Assembly (NCBI RefSeq): GCF_014195325.1
Contig: NZ_JACIBK010000006.1
Coordinates: 309,015 to 373,014, forward strand
Reading direction: 5' to 3'
DNA: 64,000 nt
Source: Rhizobium sp. BK650
GTDB lineage: Bacteria > Pseudomonadota > Alphaproteobacteria > Rhizobiales > Rhizobiaceae
Shown: positions 36,131 to 45,021 of the stretch, in pieces
How the letters are laid out: each line of letters starts with the position of its first letter
How positions within the stretch are numbered: position 1 is the stretch's first letter
The notes under the pieces: generated by a model
Seen by the model: only the letters and a program-made list of their open reading frames with translations
Databases searched by the model: none
What the model was told of the DNA's origin: nothing
Program-made: the position numbers and the translations under genes

Positions 36131-36149
36131 TCGTTTCTCTTTCTTGATC

Positions 36150-37061
36150 TCAGCCCTTCACACCGCCCGAGAAAGTCTGGACGAGGAAGCGCCGCGCAAA
36201 GCCGAAGGCGACGACGGCAGGCAGCAGGTAAATGAAGGCGAGCGCCGTCAGCAGGCCGTAATCGATCTCGTTGATGCGCAGGAAGGCGCGGAAGAGGCCG
36301 AGCGGCAGCGTCTGCAGCTCCGGCGACGACAGGAAGATCAGCGGCAGCAGGAAATCGCCCCAGGCCGACATGAAGGCGAAGAGGCCAGCGGCCGCAAGCC
36401 CTGGCATGGCAAGCGGGATCAACACGCGGCGGATGCGTTGCATCATCGTTGCACCATCCATGACGGCCGCCTCCTCATAGTCGCGTGGAAGGCCGTCGAA
36501 GAAGGTTTTCATGATCCAGAGCGCCAGCGGCAGCTGCATGGTGGCGAGCACCAGCATGATGCCGAGATAACCGTCGATGAACCCGGTCCACCGCATGATG
36601 TCGCGGGCATAACTGCCGAAGATCGGCCTGAGAATCCCGCCTTCCGCATTGTTCAGCGTCAGCAGGAACTTATAGAGCGGTACGACAAGTGCGGTCGGCG
36701 GCAGCACGCGGATCAGCAGGATCGCGTAGAGGAAGGGCAGCTTCCACCAGGCGCGCGTGCGTGACAGTGCATAGCCGCCAAGCCCAGCCAGCACCATGAC
36801 GATAATCGTCGCGCCGCCGACCACGAAGAGCGAGTTGAACAGCCACTTCGCTCCGTCCTCCCTGGTGAAGACGCGCACATAGTTTGCAAGCGTCCATTGC
36901 TCAGGCCAACTCAGGAAGAGCTGCGCATTGCCGTCGAAGGAGGCGAGCAGCACCCAGAAGAACGGCACTGCGCAGAAGATCGAGATGATCGACAGCGTTG
37001 CATAGGCGATGAGGTCGGAGCGGGTCTTGTTGGCACCTTCGCTCGGGGAGATAGCGGTCAT
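36150..37061 (-). CDS. Sugar ABC transporter permease (MalG-like)
   Basis: The 303-residue protein has six membrane segments and an EAA loop (DYEEAAVMDGATMMQRIRRV). Its ATG is one base from the stop of the upstream permease gene, so the two are coupled. It is the MalG-type partner in the binding protein-permease-permease-ATPase order. Confidence 0.9.
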   Translation of the reverse strand: MTAISPSEGANKTRSDLIAYATLSIISIFCAVPFFWVLLASFDGNAQLFLSWPEQWTLANYVRVFTREDGAKWLFNSLFVVGGATIIVMVLAGLGGYALSRTRAWWKLPFLYAILLIRVLPPTALVVPLYKFLLTLNNAEGGILRPIFGSYARDIMRWTGFIDGYLGIMLVLATMQLPLALWIMKTFFDGLPRDYEEAAVMDGATMMQRIRRVLIPLAMPGLAAAGLFAFMSAWGDFLLPLIFLSSPELQTLPLGLFRAFLRINEIDYGLLTALAFIYLLPAVVAFGFARRFLVQTFSGGVKG

Positions 37062-37062
37062 G

Positions 37063-37950
37063 TCAGACCTCCACTTTCATGGCGCGCACATAGCCGATGC
37101 CGAGGATCAGCGAGATGAGGAGCGCGACGACCGCGACCGCAGCGCCGTAGCCGAGCTGGAAGGCCGTGAAGGACTGGTTGTAGATGTAGATGCTGACGAC
37201 CTCCGTCGCCCCGCCCGGGCCGCCACGCGTCAGCGCGTAGACGAGTCCGAAGACGGCAATGGTGGAGACGGCCGAGATCAGCATGTAGAGCAGGATCGTC
37301 GGCATCATCAGCGGCAGGGTGATGCGGCGGAACATCTGCGAGGGTGTCGCACCATCCATGCGCGCCGCCTCGTAGATTTCGGAGGGAATGGTGCTGAGAC
37401 CGGCCGTCAGCAGGATCATCGCGGTCGCGATACCGCGCCAGGTATTGACGATGATGATCATCGACAGTGGGAAGGCGTTCAGCCAGTCGGCCGGATCAAT
37501 GCCGAAGAAGGCAACGATGCGCGAGAGCGTCGCATGTTCACCACCGGCGAGCATCGAGATCCACATGAAGCCGGCAACGACCTCGGGTGCGGCATTCGGC
37601 AGCAGAATGATCGAGGAGAAGAACTGCCGGAAACGGATCGGCCGGCGCAACGCCATCGCCGAAATCAGCCCGAGCACGAATTGCCCGATGACGGCAGAGC
37701 CCATGACGAAGACGAAGGTGACGAACAGCGAATTCCAGAACTTCGCATCATTGACGAGGCGCACATAGTTGCGGATGCCGACGAAGCGCGGCCGCAGCGC
37801 CGCAGCCCCCGTCAGCGCCTCGTTGGTAAAGCTTAAATACACGGAATAGAGGGCAGGATAGATCACAAAGGCCAGAAGCAGGACCAGCGACGGCAGCAGA
37901 ACCAGCAGGAGTTGGCGCTCGGTTCGCTTTTCATGAGAGTTACGGGCCAT
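37063..37950 (-). CDS. Sugar ABC transporter permease (MalF-like)
   Basis: The 295-residue protein has an N-terminal charged segment, six membrane segments and an EAA loop (IYEAARMDGATPSQMFRRI). It lies 87 nt after the binding-protein gene; the gap holds a GC-rich hairpin. Confidence 0.9.
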   Translation of the reverse strand: MARNSHEKRTERQLLLVLLPSLVLLLAFVIYPALYSVYLSFTNEALTGAAALRPRFVGIRNYVRLVNDAKFWNSLFVTFVFVMGSAVIGQFVLGLISAMALRRPIRFRQFFSSIILLPNAAPEVVAGFMWISMLAGGEHATLSRIVAFFGIDPADWLNAFPLSMIIIVNTWRGIATAMILLTAGLSTIPSEIYEAARMDGATPSQMFRRITLPLMMPTILLYMLISAVSTIAVFGLVYALTRGGPGGATEVVSIYIYNQSFTAFQLGYGAAVAVVALLISLILGIGYVRAMKVEV

Positions 37951-37984
37951 TGAAGCTCACAACCTTGTCAAACGAAATCGGGAA

Positions 37985-38006
37985 GACGCGGCGATCGCGC
38001 CGCGTC
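37985..38006. other. GC-rich hairpin between binding-protein and permease genes
   Basis: GACGCGGCG and CGCCGCGTC pair perfectly (9 bp) around ATCG. There is no T run on the minus strand, so it is more likely an mRNA 3'-end protecting structure that keeps binding-protein mRNA abundant than a terminator. Confidence 0.5.
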
Positions 38007-38037
38007 CTCGTGTTGGCGGGAGGAGAATATCAGTGAC

Positions 38038-39330
38038 TCATTTGACCACGTCGTCGCCGAGTGTTTCCTTGACATAGTCGACAAGGATCTTCTGCGCGCC
38101 GGCGGCATCGGTTTCCTTGCGGAGCAGAGCTTCGGTAGCGCGCGCGACACCTTCGGCAACCGTACCGAAGCCGGAAGCCTGTTTCAGGAAAACGCCATTT
38201 TCGGCGGCGGCATGGATCGGAACGAGTTCCGTCAGTTTCTGGAACTGCGGATCCTTGGCGGCATCCTTGCTGGCCGGGATGTTGCCGATGCGGGCAGCGT
38301 ATGAGACCTGCGTTGCGACCGAGCCGATTTCCATTAGCGCCTTCTTGGCAAGTTCCACATTGGCGGACTTGGAGTTGACGGCCCACGGAGCAGCGAGGTT
38401 GGCAAGCACGTACTGGCCGCCGCTCTGGCCCGGAACGGTCCAGGTGCCGACGATCTTGGTCACGTCAGGGATCGGGTTCTTGCTCTCGCGACCCCAGTCG
38501 AAAATGTAGCACCAGGAGCCGCAGGTGGTGGCGGCAAGCTTGCCGGCTGGGAACATCTCATACTTCGGCACCACCCAGGGCTCCGGTCCGAGGAGCGGCT
38601 GCACCGGCATCAGGTCCTTGTCGATCAGCGTCTTGTAGACGTTGAAGACATCCTTCACGCCTTCGCCATCCAGATCGAGCTTGCCGTCGGCATCGACGAG
38701 CTGCGGCGTCTTGGAACCGACGATCAGGTGCTGGAAACCTTCGTCGAAGGCACCGCTGCCCCAGGATACACCGGCCGGGAAGAGCAGGCCGTAGGAACCG
38801 GTCTTCTGCTTGACCTCGGCTGCGCGGTCGAGCAGCTCCTGCCAGGTCTTCGGCTGTTCGGTCGAGATGCCTGCCTTTTCGAGGATGTCCTTGCGATAAT
38901 AGATTTCCTGAATGCCGAGCATGAACGGCATCACGTAGGTTTCGCCGTCCGGGCTGACGGCAAGCTGTTTGGCGACGTCATAGAGATTGGCGTAACCGTC
39001 CCAGGCCTTGAACTCGGTGGAAACGGGCGCGAGGTAGCCGGCTTCGACCATGTCGGCAACAGCAGCCGTCGTCGGGATGGAGAAGAGATCGGGTGCGTTG
39101 CCGGCGCCGAGTTCGGTTAGCAGCTTGGTGAGATAGTCCTTGTCCGGCGCTGGATACTCGACCACCTCGACGGTCACGCCATATTTTTTCTCGATCCGCT
39201 CGACGGTCGACTTCATGGCGTCGATGCCGGCCTGACCGTGATTGGCGATACGAATTGTTTCAGCATGCCCCAGCGTCGAAACCGCGCTGAGCAGGATGGC
39301 GCACAGGCCACCGATAACCGCTTTCTTCAA
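38038..39330 (-). CDS. Sugar ABC transporter substrate-binding protein
   Basis: The predicted product is 430 residues with signal peptide LKKAVIGGLCAILLSAVSTL and cleavage near GHA-ETIRI. It has the family 1 extracellular binding fold, including SIPTTAAVADMVEAGYLAPV. The start is assigned to TTG at 39330 because GGGAGGA lies 6 nt upstream and the signal peptide begins there; the longer frame to 39510 has no site. The substrate is unknown. It is divergent from the Gfo/Idh gene with a control region that contains a palindromic operator. Confidence 0.85.
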   Translation of the reverse strand: MKKAVIGGLCAILLSAVSTLGHAETIRIANHGQAGIDAMKSTVERIEKKYGVTVEVVEYPAPDKDYLTKLLTELGAGNAPDLFSIPTTAAVADMVEAGYLAPVSTEFKAWDGYANLYDVAKQLAVSPDGETYVMPFMLGIQEIYYRKDILEKAGISTEQPKTWQELLDRAAEVKQKTGSYGLLFPAGVSWGSGAFDEGFQHLIVGSKTPQLVDADGKLDLDGEGVKDVFNVYKTLIDKDLMPVQPLLGPEPWVVPKYEMFPAGKLAATTCGSWCYIFDWGRESKNPIPDVTKIVGTWTVPGQSGGQYVLANLAAPWAVNSKSANVELAKKALMEIGSVATQVSYAARIGNIPASKDAAKDPQFQKLTELVPIHAAAENGVFLKQASGFGTVAEGVARATEALLRKETDAAGAQKILVDYVKETLGDDVVK

Positions 39331-39499
39331 CGGAAGTCCTCCCTTTTTTAGAGCTACGGCGCCCTCCAGCACCGGTGACGAAAATGTACACGTATTCTGA
39401 ATGCTGACAAGATGATTTTTGAAACCGCAACATCGGCAAATATATAATATTGATTTTATTGTGTTATTTATAACTTGCACCAATCGTGTCGTTTGTGTA

Positions 39500-39516
39500 A
39501 TCGTTTGCACAACGAT
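39500..39516. promoter_or_regulatory. LacI-type palindrome in the divergent control region
   Basis: ATCGTT-N5-AACGAT is a perfect 6-5-6 inverted repeat 16 nt before the Gfo/Idh start, adjacent to a GGGAGG ribosome site. TTGTG and CACAA also flank part of it. The LacI gene at 40548 is the obvious candidate protein. Confidence 0.5.
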
Positions 39517-39532
39517 ATCAGGGAGGATTTCA

Positions 39533-40537
39533 ATGTCTCAGAAATTGCGCCTCGGCGTCATCGGCGCCGGCTTGAAGGCGGCTGAATATGCTCAGAGCTG
39601 GGCGAAGATGCCGGAAATTGAATTCGTGGCACTCGCCGACACGGCGGAAACCTCCCGAAAGCGCCTCATCGACGTCTGCACCGCAGCCGGTGCGCGCGAG
39701 CCAAAGAGCTTCGAGGACTATCGCGACATGCTCGCCAAATGCCGCGACGAACTCGACATCATCTATGTCTCGACCCCGCACGCTTCCCATGCCGAGCAGG
39801 CGACGGCCGTTGCCGAAGCCGGCCTCGACCTCTTCCTTGAAAAGCCGATGGTAACCACGGTCGCTGAGGCCGAGACGCTGATCGCAGCACAGAAAAAGAG
39901 CGGCGTGACAATCGTCACCGCCTTCCAGGGCGGCCTGTCTCCATTGGTCCTCGATACCCGCAAACGCGGGCTGTCAGGCGAATTCGGCGATCTCATCGCC
40001 ATTTCAGGCATGATCTGGGAAAGCTGGTCTCCCAACTATAACGGCCATTGGAAGCAGCAGCCCGAAATCTCCGGCGGCGGCTTCATGTTCGATACCGGCG
40101 CACACATGATGAACACCGTCTGCCTGCTGGCCAATTCCGATTTCGACAGCGTCTCCGCCTATATGAACAACCACGGCAAGAGGGTCGATATCGCCACCGC
40201 CGTCTCCGCCCGCCTGAAGAATGGCGCGCTTGCCACGCTGACGGCCGCCGGTGAAGGCCCTCCCGGCTGCGCCTCCTACATCACCTTCTTCTATTCCAAG
40301 GCGATCGTGCGCATCGACGCCTGGGGCGGCTGGCGCGAAATCAGCGTCGGGCGCACCAGCGAGCCACGCGAGGAGGCCGAAATCCTCGGCAATCCCATGA
40401 AGAATTTCCTCGCCATCCGCGCCGGAACGATGGAAAACTCCGGCTCCGTTGAAATGGGTCTCAGATTCGCTAGGCTCTGGGATGCAATCAAGGAATCGGC
40501 AGCAGCCGACGGCACCCCCGTCAGGATTGCCGGATAG
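39533..40537 (+). CDS. Gfo/Idh/MocA-family oxidoreductase
   Basis: The 334-residue protein has the N-terminal Rossmann motif GVIGAGLKAAEYA, the EKP motif (LFLEKPM) that contributes the catalytic lysine, and a C-terminal substrate domain with GGGFMFDTGAHMMN. Such enzymes oxidise sugars or inositols with bound NAD(P). GGGAGGA lies 7 nt before the ATG. It heads an operon with LacI and the GH2 gene and is divergent from an ABC operon that includes ThuA, recalling ThuA-ThuB partnership. Confidence 0.85.
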   Translation: MSQKLRLGVIGAGLKAAEYAQSWAKMPEIEFVALADTAETSRKRLIDVCTAAGAREPKSFEDYRDMLAKCRDELDIIYVSTPHASHAEQATAVAEAGLDLFLEKPMVTTVAEAETLIAAQKKSGVTIVTAFQGGLSPLVLDTRKRGLSGEFGDLIAISGMIWESWSPNYNGHWKQQPEISGGGFMFDTGAHMMNTVCLLANSDFDSVSAYMNNHGKRVDIATAVSARLKNGALATLTAAGEGPPGCASYITFFYSKAIVRIDAWGGWREISVGRTSEPREEAEILGNPMKNFLAIRAGTMENSGSVEMGLRFARLWDAIKESAAADGTPVRIAG

Positions 40538-40547
40538 GCTTAAGGCA

Positions 40548-41546
40548 ATGAGCGGAACGAACAGACGGCGGATCACCTCGAAGGAACTGGCGAAACTCGC
40601 CGGAGTCTCCTCGGCAACGATATCGAGGGCCTTTTCGCCGGGTTCGAGGATCGGCAGCGCCACGCGCGACCGCATCCTCGCCGTTGCCCGCGAATATGGC
40701 TACCAGCCGAATGCGATCGCTCGCTCTCTGAACAACCAGCGCTCACGGCTCGTCGCCCTCGTCGTCAATGCCATCGGCAACCCTTGCGAAGCCGAAGAGC
40801 AGCAGCTTCTCGTCCACCGCCTGCAGGCCCGCCAGCTCCTGCCGATCCTGCTCTGCTGCGCCGATCATTCCGACCGTCTGCAGCTGATGCGGCTCGCCTC
40901 GACCTATCAGGTCGATCACGTCGTCATCTTCTCCGACATGGTATCGATGCAGGATGCGGTCGATATTTTCCACACGACACGGCCGATCATCGTTTCCTTC
41001 GAACCGTTGGGAAACGAGGATGTCTCCAATATCCGCATCGATGGTGCCGTCGGCGCAGGCGAGATCATCGACAAGATCGTCGGCGACGGCAAGAAGCGCT
41101 TCGCTTATCTCTCCGGCACGAAATCGAGCTGGATCGACAAGCTGCGCCGCAAGTGGTTCGCCGATGCACTTGCCCGCCATGGCCTTGCCTTCGAAGCGGA
41201 AGCCTTCGGCGACTATTCCTATGATTCCGGCTTCAAGGAAGCCGTCCTGCTGCTGCACCGGTCCAAGGTCGATGTCATCATCTGCGGCAATGACGTCATG
41301 GCGATCGGCGCGCGCGATGCCGCTCGCCGCGTCCTGGGCAAGAATACGCCCGAGGATATCGCCATTGTCGGTCAGGACGGTATCGCCATGGCCGCCTGGG
41401 ACTGCAACGACCTGACGACGCTGAGCCTTGACCACGTCGCCTTTATGGATGCAGTCGTCGAGGTCATCGAACGCCACGAGGCCGGCAATGAAGGCCCGCA
41501 CAGCATCACGCTTACCTGCACGCCCCGCTGGGGTTCGACCGCCTGA
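40548..41546 (+). CDS. LacI-family transcriptional regulator
   Basis: The 332-residue form has a LacI HTH (ITSKELAKLAGVSSATISRAF) and a sugar-binding domain. Its ATG at 40548 is 10 nt beyond the Gfo/Idh stop; an in-frame start at 40449 lies within that gene and is rejected. It probably controls the operon it belongs to and the divergent ABC genes through the ATCGTT palindrome at 39500-39516. Confidence 0.85.
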   Translation: MSGTNRRRITSKELAKLAGVSSATISRAFSPGSRIGSATRDRILAVAREYGYQPNAIARSLNNQRSRLVALVVNAIGNPCEAEEQQLLVHRLQARQLLPILLCCADHSDRLQLMRLASTYQVDHVVIFSDMVSMQDAVDIFHTTRPIIVSFEPLGNEDVSNIRIDGAVGAGEIIDKIVGDGKKRFAYLSGTKSSWIDKLRRKWFADALARHGLAFEAEAFGDYSYDSGFKEAVLLLHRSKVDVIICGNDVMAIGARDAARRVLGKNTPEDIAIVGQDGIAMAAWDCNDLTTLSLDHVAFMDAVVEVIERHEAGNEGPHSITLTCTPRWGSTA

Positions 41547-41583
41547 GGGGCGGCCCATTCATTCGTTTCGAGGAGGAATACCG

Positions 41584-41649
41584 ATGATTATCCGTTCACG
41601 CGCCGCTATCGGGCGCCACCTCTCCTCTGCCATCTGCCGGGGAGCCTGA
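41584..41649 (+). CDS. Small ORF (21 aa) upstream of the GH2 gene
   Basis: The frame MIIRSRAAIGRHLSSAICRGA has its own strong site GAGGAGG 8 nt before the ATG. It ends with TGA at 41647-41649, one base before the GH2 ATG at 41651. The GH2 ribosome site (GGGGAG) lies inside the small ORF, so translation of the two should be coupled. The sequence is basic, with no signal or membrane segment. It could be a real small protein, a leader peptide, or an incidental frame. Confidence 0.5.
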   Translation: MIIRSRAAIGRHLSSAICRGA

Positions 41650-41650
41650 G

Positions 41651-43894
41651 ATGCGTTCTGTCGTCTCCTTGAATGAATCCTGGAGCTTTTACGAGGGCTT
41701 TGGTCAGCGGCTGATCGAGGCTTTCGACGGTGCCAACATGGTCCACCTGCCGCACACGGCGGTCGAGCTGCCTTTCAATTATTTCGACGAGAAGCGCTAT
41801 CAACGCGCCTTCACCTATCAAAAGGTGCTGCGCTGGCTGCCGGAATTCGAAGGCCGCGAAGTCTCCATCCTTTTCGACGGCGCCATGGCCGACAGTGTCG
41901 TCTATCTGAACGGCGAAGAGATCATCGCCCATAGGGACGGCTATACACCCTTCGAGGCCCGCCTCACCAGCAAGCTGATCAAGGGCGACAACTTGATCAC
42001 GGTCAAGATCGACGGTAGCGAGAACCCTGCCATTCCGCCTTTTGGCGGCCGTATCGACTATCTCACCTATGCCGGCATCTATCGCGACGTATGGCTGAAG
42101 GTTACCGACAAAGTCTCGATCCGCAATCTCAAGATCGAGACCCACGACGTAATGTCCGAGATGAAATCGGCAACCGTGCGCGTCGACATCGCCAATCCGC
42201 AGAGCCTGACCTATGCGGCGACAGTTACGGCCTCGCTGAAGGATGCGAGCGGCATCGTGCTTGCAAGTGCCGCCAGTGAGACGATCGGCTCTGTGACGAC
42301 GCTTTCCTTCGGCGGACTGACCGGCATCGAGCTCTGGGACCTTTCGAACCCGGCGCTCTACGAAGTCGTGGTCGATTTCAGAACCGAACATGGTTCGGAT
42401 AGAGCTGCTGCCCATTTCGGTTTCCGCACCGCCAAATTCACGCCGGAAGGCTTCCTGCTCAACGGCCGCACCGTGAAGCTGCGGGGCCTCAACCGCCATC
42501 AGGCCTATCCCTATATCGGTTATGCCGCCGGCCGCTCCGCGCAGGAGCGTGATGCCGATATCATGAAGAAGGTGCTGAAGTGCAATATCGTGCGCACCTC
42601 GCACTATCCGCAGTCGAAATGGTTCCTCGATCAGTGCGACCGCATCGGCCTGCTCGTCTTCGAGGAAATTCCCGGCTGGCAGCATATCGGTGATCTCGAC
42701 TGGCAACAGGAGTCCATCGAGAATGTTCGCCGCATGATCGAGCGCGACTGGAATCATCCCTCGATCATCATCTGGGGCGTGCGCATCAACGAGTCGCTCG
42801 ACAGCCACGATTTCTACACCGCAACCAATCGCCTGGCCCACGAGCTCGATTCCACCCGACAGACCGGCGGTGTTCGCTACCTGACCGAAAGCGAGCTTCT
42901 GGAAGACGTCTACACGATGAACGACTTCATCCTCGGCAACGAGGAGCTGCCGGGCGCCAACCGCCCGCGCACCGCACTTCGCAGCCAGCAGGAAAATACC
43001 GGCCTGTCTTACAAGGTCCCCTACATCATCACCGAATTCAACGGTCACATGCATCCGACCAAGATGTACGATGCCGAACAGCGCCAGGCCGAGCATGTAC
43101 GCCGCCATCTGGAAGTGCTGAACGCCGCCTATGGCGATCCGGATATTTCGGGTGCGATCGGCTGGTGCATGTTCGACTACAACACCCACAAGGACTTCGG
43201 CTCCGGCGACCGCATCTGCTACCACGGGGTGATGGACATGTTCCGCGAGCCGAAATTCGCGGGCTATGTCTATGCCAGCCAGTGCGACCCCTCCGACGAA
43301 ATCATCATGAAGCCGGTCACCTTCTGGGCGCGGGGCGAGCGGAGCATCGGCGGCGTGCTGCCGCTGATCATCCTCACCAATTGCGATGAGGTGGAGCTGA
43401 AATACGGCTCGGTCACGAAGCGCATCGGCCCGGACCGCGAAAACTACTCGCACCTGCCGCACCCACCCGTCGTGCTCGATCACCGCCATTTTACCCAGGA
43501 CGAACTCGGCCGCTGGGGTCTGGAATGGATCGATGGCGAGTTCACCGGCTTCGTCAACGGCGAGCCGGTCGCCAAGCTGACGCTCGCGGCTGATCCGCTG
43601 CCGACCACACTGGAAGTCGTGCCCGACAGCACTACACTGAAGGCTCGCGAACGCGATACGACCCGCATCGTCATCCGCGCACTCGACCAGCGCGGCCAGC
43701 GCCTGCCGTTCCTCAACGATGTCATTACGCTGACAGTCAAGGGTCCTGCCAAGATCGTCGGCCCGGCGGGTGTATCGCTGCAGGGCGGCACGGCCGGCTT
43801 CTGGCTGGAGGCGACAGGCCTCACCGGAGAAATTACCGTCGAAGCAACCTCAGCCCGCTTTGGCCCAGTGACGATCTCGGTTGCAGCCGTCTGA
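41651..43894 (+). CDS. GH2-family glycosidase (beta-galactosidase/glucuronidase-like)
   Basis: The 747-residue protein has the GH2 layout: sugar-binding jelly roll (about 1-160), an immunoglobulin-like domain (about 160-265) and a TIM barrel. The acid/base Glu is in WGVRINES and the nucleophile Glu in YIITEFNGH. There is no signal peptide, so it hydrolyses an imported glycoside. The sugar (galactose, glucuronic acid, mannose) cannot be read from motifs alone. It ends 8 nt from the convergent ABC ATPase. It is transcribed with the Gfo/Idh and LacI genes. Confidence 0.85.
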   Translation: MRSVVSLNESWSFYEGFGQRLIEAFDGANMVHLPHTAVELPFNYFDEKRYQRAFTYQKVLRWLPEFEGREVSILFDGAMADSVVYLNGEEIIAHRDGYTPFEARLTSKLIKGDNLITVKIDGSENPAIPPFGGRIDYLTYAGIYRDVWLKVTDKVSIRNLKIETHDVMSEMKSATVRVDIANPQSLTYAATVTASLKDASGIVLASAASETIGSVTTLSFGGLTGIELWDLSNPALYEVVVDFRTEHGSDRAAAHFGFRTAKFTPEGFLLNGRTVKLRGLNRHQAYPYIGYAAGRSAQERDADIMKKVLKCNIVRTSHYPQSKWFLDQCDRIGLLVFEEIPGWQHIGDLDWQQESIENVRRMIERDWNHPSIIIWGVRINESLDSHDFYTATNRLAHELDSTRQTGGVRYLTESELLEDVYTMNDFILGNEELPGANRPRTALRSQQENTGLSYKVPYIITEFNGHMHPTKMYDAEQRQAEHVRRHLEVLNAAYGDPDISGAIGWCMFDYNTHKDFGSGDRICYHGVMDMFREPKFAGYVYASQCDPSDEIIMKPVTFWARGERSIGGVLPLIILTNCDEVELKYGSVTKRIGPDRENYSHLPHPPVVLDHRHFTQDELGRWGLEWIDGEFTGFVNGEPVAKLTLAADPLPTTLEVVPDSTTLKARERDTTRIVIRALDQRGQRLPFLNDVITLTVKGPAKIVGPAGVSLQGGTAGFWLEATGLTGEITVEATSARFGPVTISVAAV

Positions 43895-43902
43895 CGTGCG
43901 GC

Positions 43903-45018
43903 TTAAGCGATCCTGAGCTGGCTGGACGGATCGAAGAACACCGCCTTATCGAGATTGAAGGCAAGGCAAGTGTTCTGGCCGGGCAGGATACCGGCATCGG
44001 CGCCGAGGCGCGCCACGACCGACTTGCCGCCGAGCTTGGTGACGGCAAACGTGTCGGAACCCGCCGGTTCTACGACCTCGATGGCGCAATCGCCATGCAC
44101 GACCGACTTCGCCTTGCGATCAGCCCCGTCAATGTCCGTCAGCGCTTCAGGGCGAATGCCGAAGATGACCTGCTTGCCGGCATAACCAGTAAGGCTGTTA
44201 TTGCCTGAATTGACCGGCAACTTCAGCGGTTCACCATTCGGTCGCTCCAGCGACACCTGCAGTCCGCCGGCGCCGTTTTCGACAGTCGCATTGAGCAGGT
44301 TCATGGCAGGTGAACCCATGAAGTCGGCAACGAAGACATTGGCCGGGCTGTTGTAGATTTCGGCCGGCGTGCCGAACTGCTGCAGCACGCCATCCTTCAG
44401 CACGGCGATTTTCGTCGCCAGCGTCATCGCCTCGATCTGGTCGTGGGTGACATAAACGATCGTCGTTCCCATGCGCTGGTGCAGGCGCTTGATTTCCGTG
44501 CGCATGTCGACACGCAGCTTCGCGTCGAGGTTCGAGAGCGGCTCGTCGAACAGGAAGACCTGCGGATTGCGCACCAGCGCGCGGCCCATCGCCACGCGCT
44601 GACGCTGACCGCCGGATAGTTGCGAGGGCTTGCGATCCAGCAGATGGCCGATCTGCAGCATGTCGGAGACCTGCTTGATTGCCTTTTCCCGCTCTTCCTT
44701 CGGCACGCCGCGGATTTCCATCCCGAAGGCGATGTTGCCGGCAACTGTCATGTTCGGATAGAGCGCATAGCTCTGGAACACCATGGCGATATCGCGCTTG
44801 GACGGGTGCAGATTATTGATGGCGCGGCCATCGATGCGGATCTCGCCTGAGGTGATCGCTTCAAGACCGGCGATCGTATTCAGCAACGTGGACTTGCCGC
44901 AGCCGGACGGACCAACCAGCACCAGGAAGCCGCCCTTTTCGAGTTCCAGATCGATCCCCTTGAGAATATCGACAGCGCCGAAGCGCTTTTTGAGACCGGA
45001 AATTTCAAGGAAAGCCAT
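43903..45018 (-). CDS. Sugar ABC transporter ATP-binding protein (third CUT1 system)
   Basis: This 371-residue MalK-like ATPase has Walker [10 protein letters not shown], signature [14 protein letters not shown], Walker [13 protein letters not shown] and C-terminal TOBE domain. Its ATG is 3 nt from the second permease stop. It energises the GtsABC-like importer encoded just upstream. Confidence 0.9.
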   Translation of the reverse strand: MAFLEISGLKKRFGAVDILKGIDLELEKGGFLVLVGPSGCGKSTLLNTIAGLEAITSGEIRIDGRAINNLHPSKRDIAMVFQSYALYPNMTVAGNIAFGMEIRGVPKEEREKAIKQVSDMLQIGHLLDRKPSQLSGGQRQRVAMGRALVRNPQVFLFDEPLSNLDAKLRVDMRTEIKRLHQRMGTTIVYVTHDQIEAMTLATKIAVLKDGVLQQFGTPAEIYNSPANVFVADFMGSPAMNLLNATVENGAGGLQVSLERPNGEPLKLPVNSGNNSLTGYAGKQVIFGIRPEALTDIDGADRKAKSVVHGDCAIEVVEPAGSDTFAVTKLGGKSVVARLGADAGILPGQNTCLAFNLDKAVFFDPSSQLRIA

Positions 45019-45021
45019 GGA

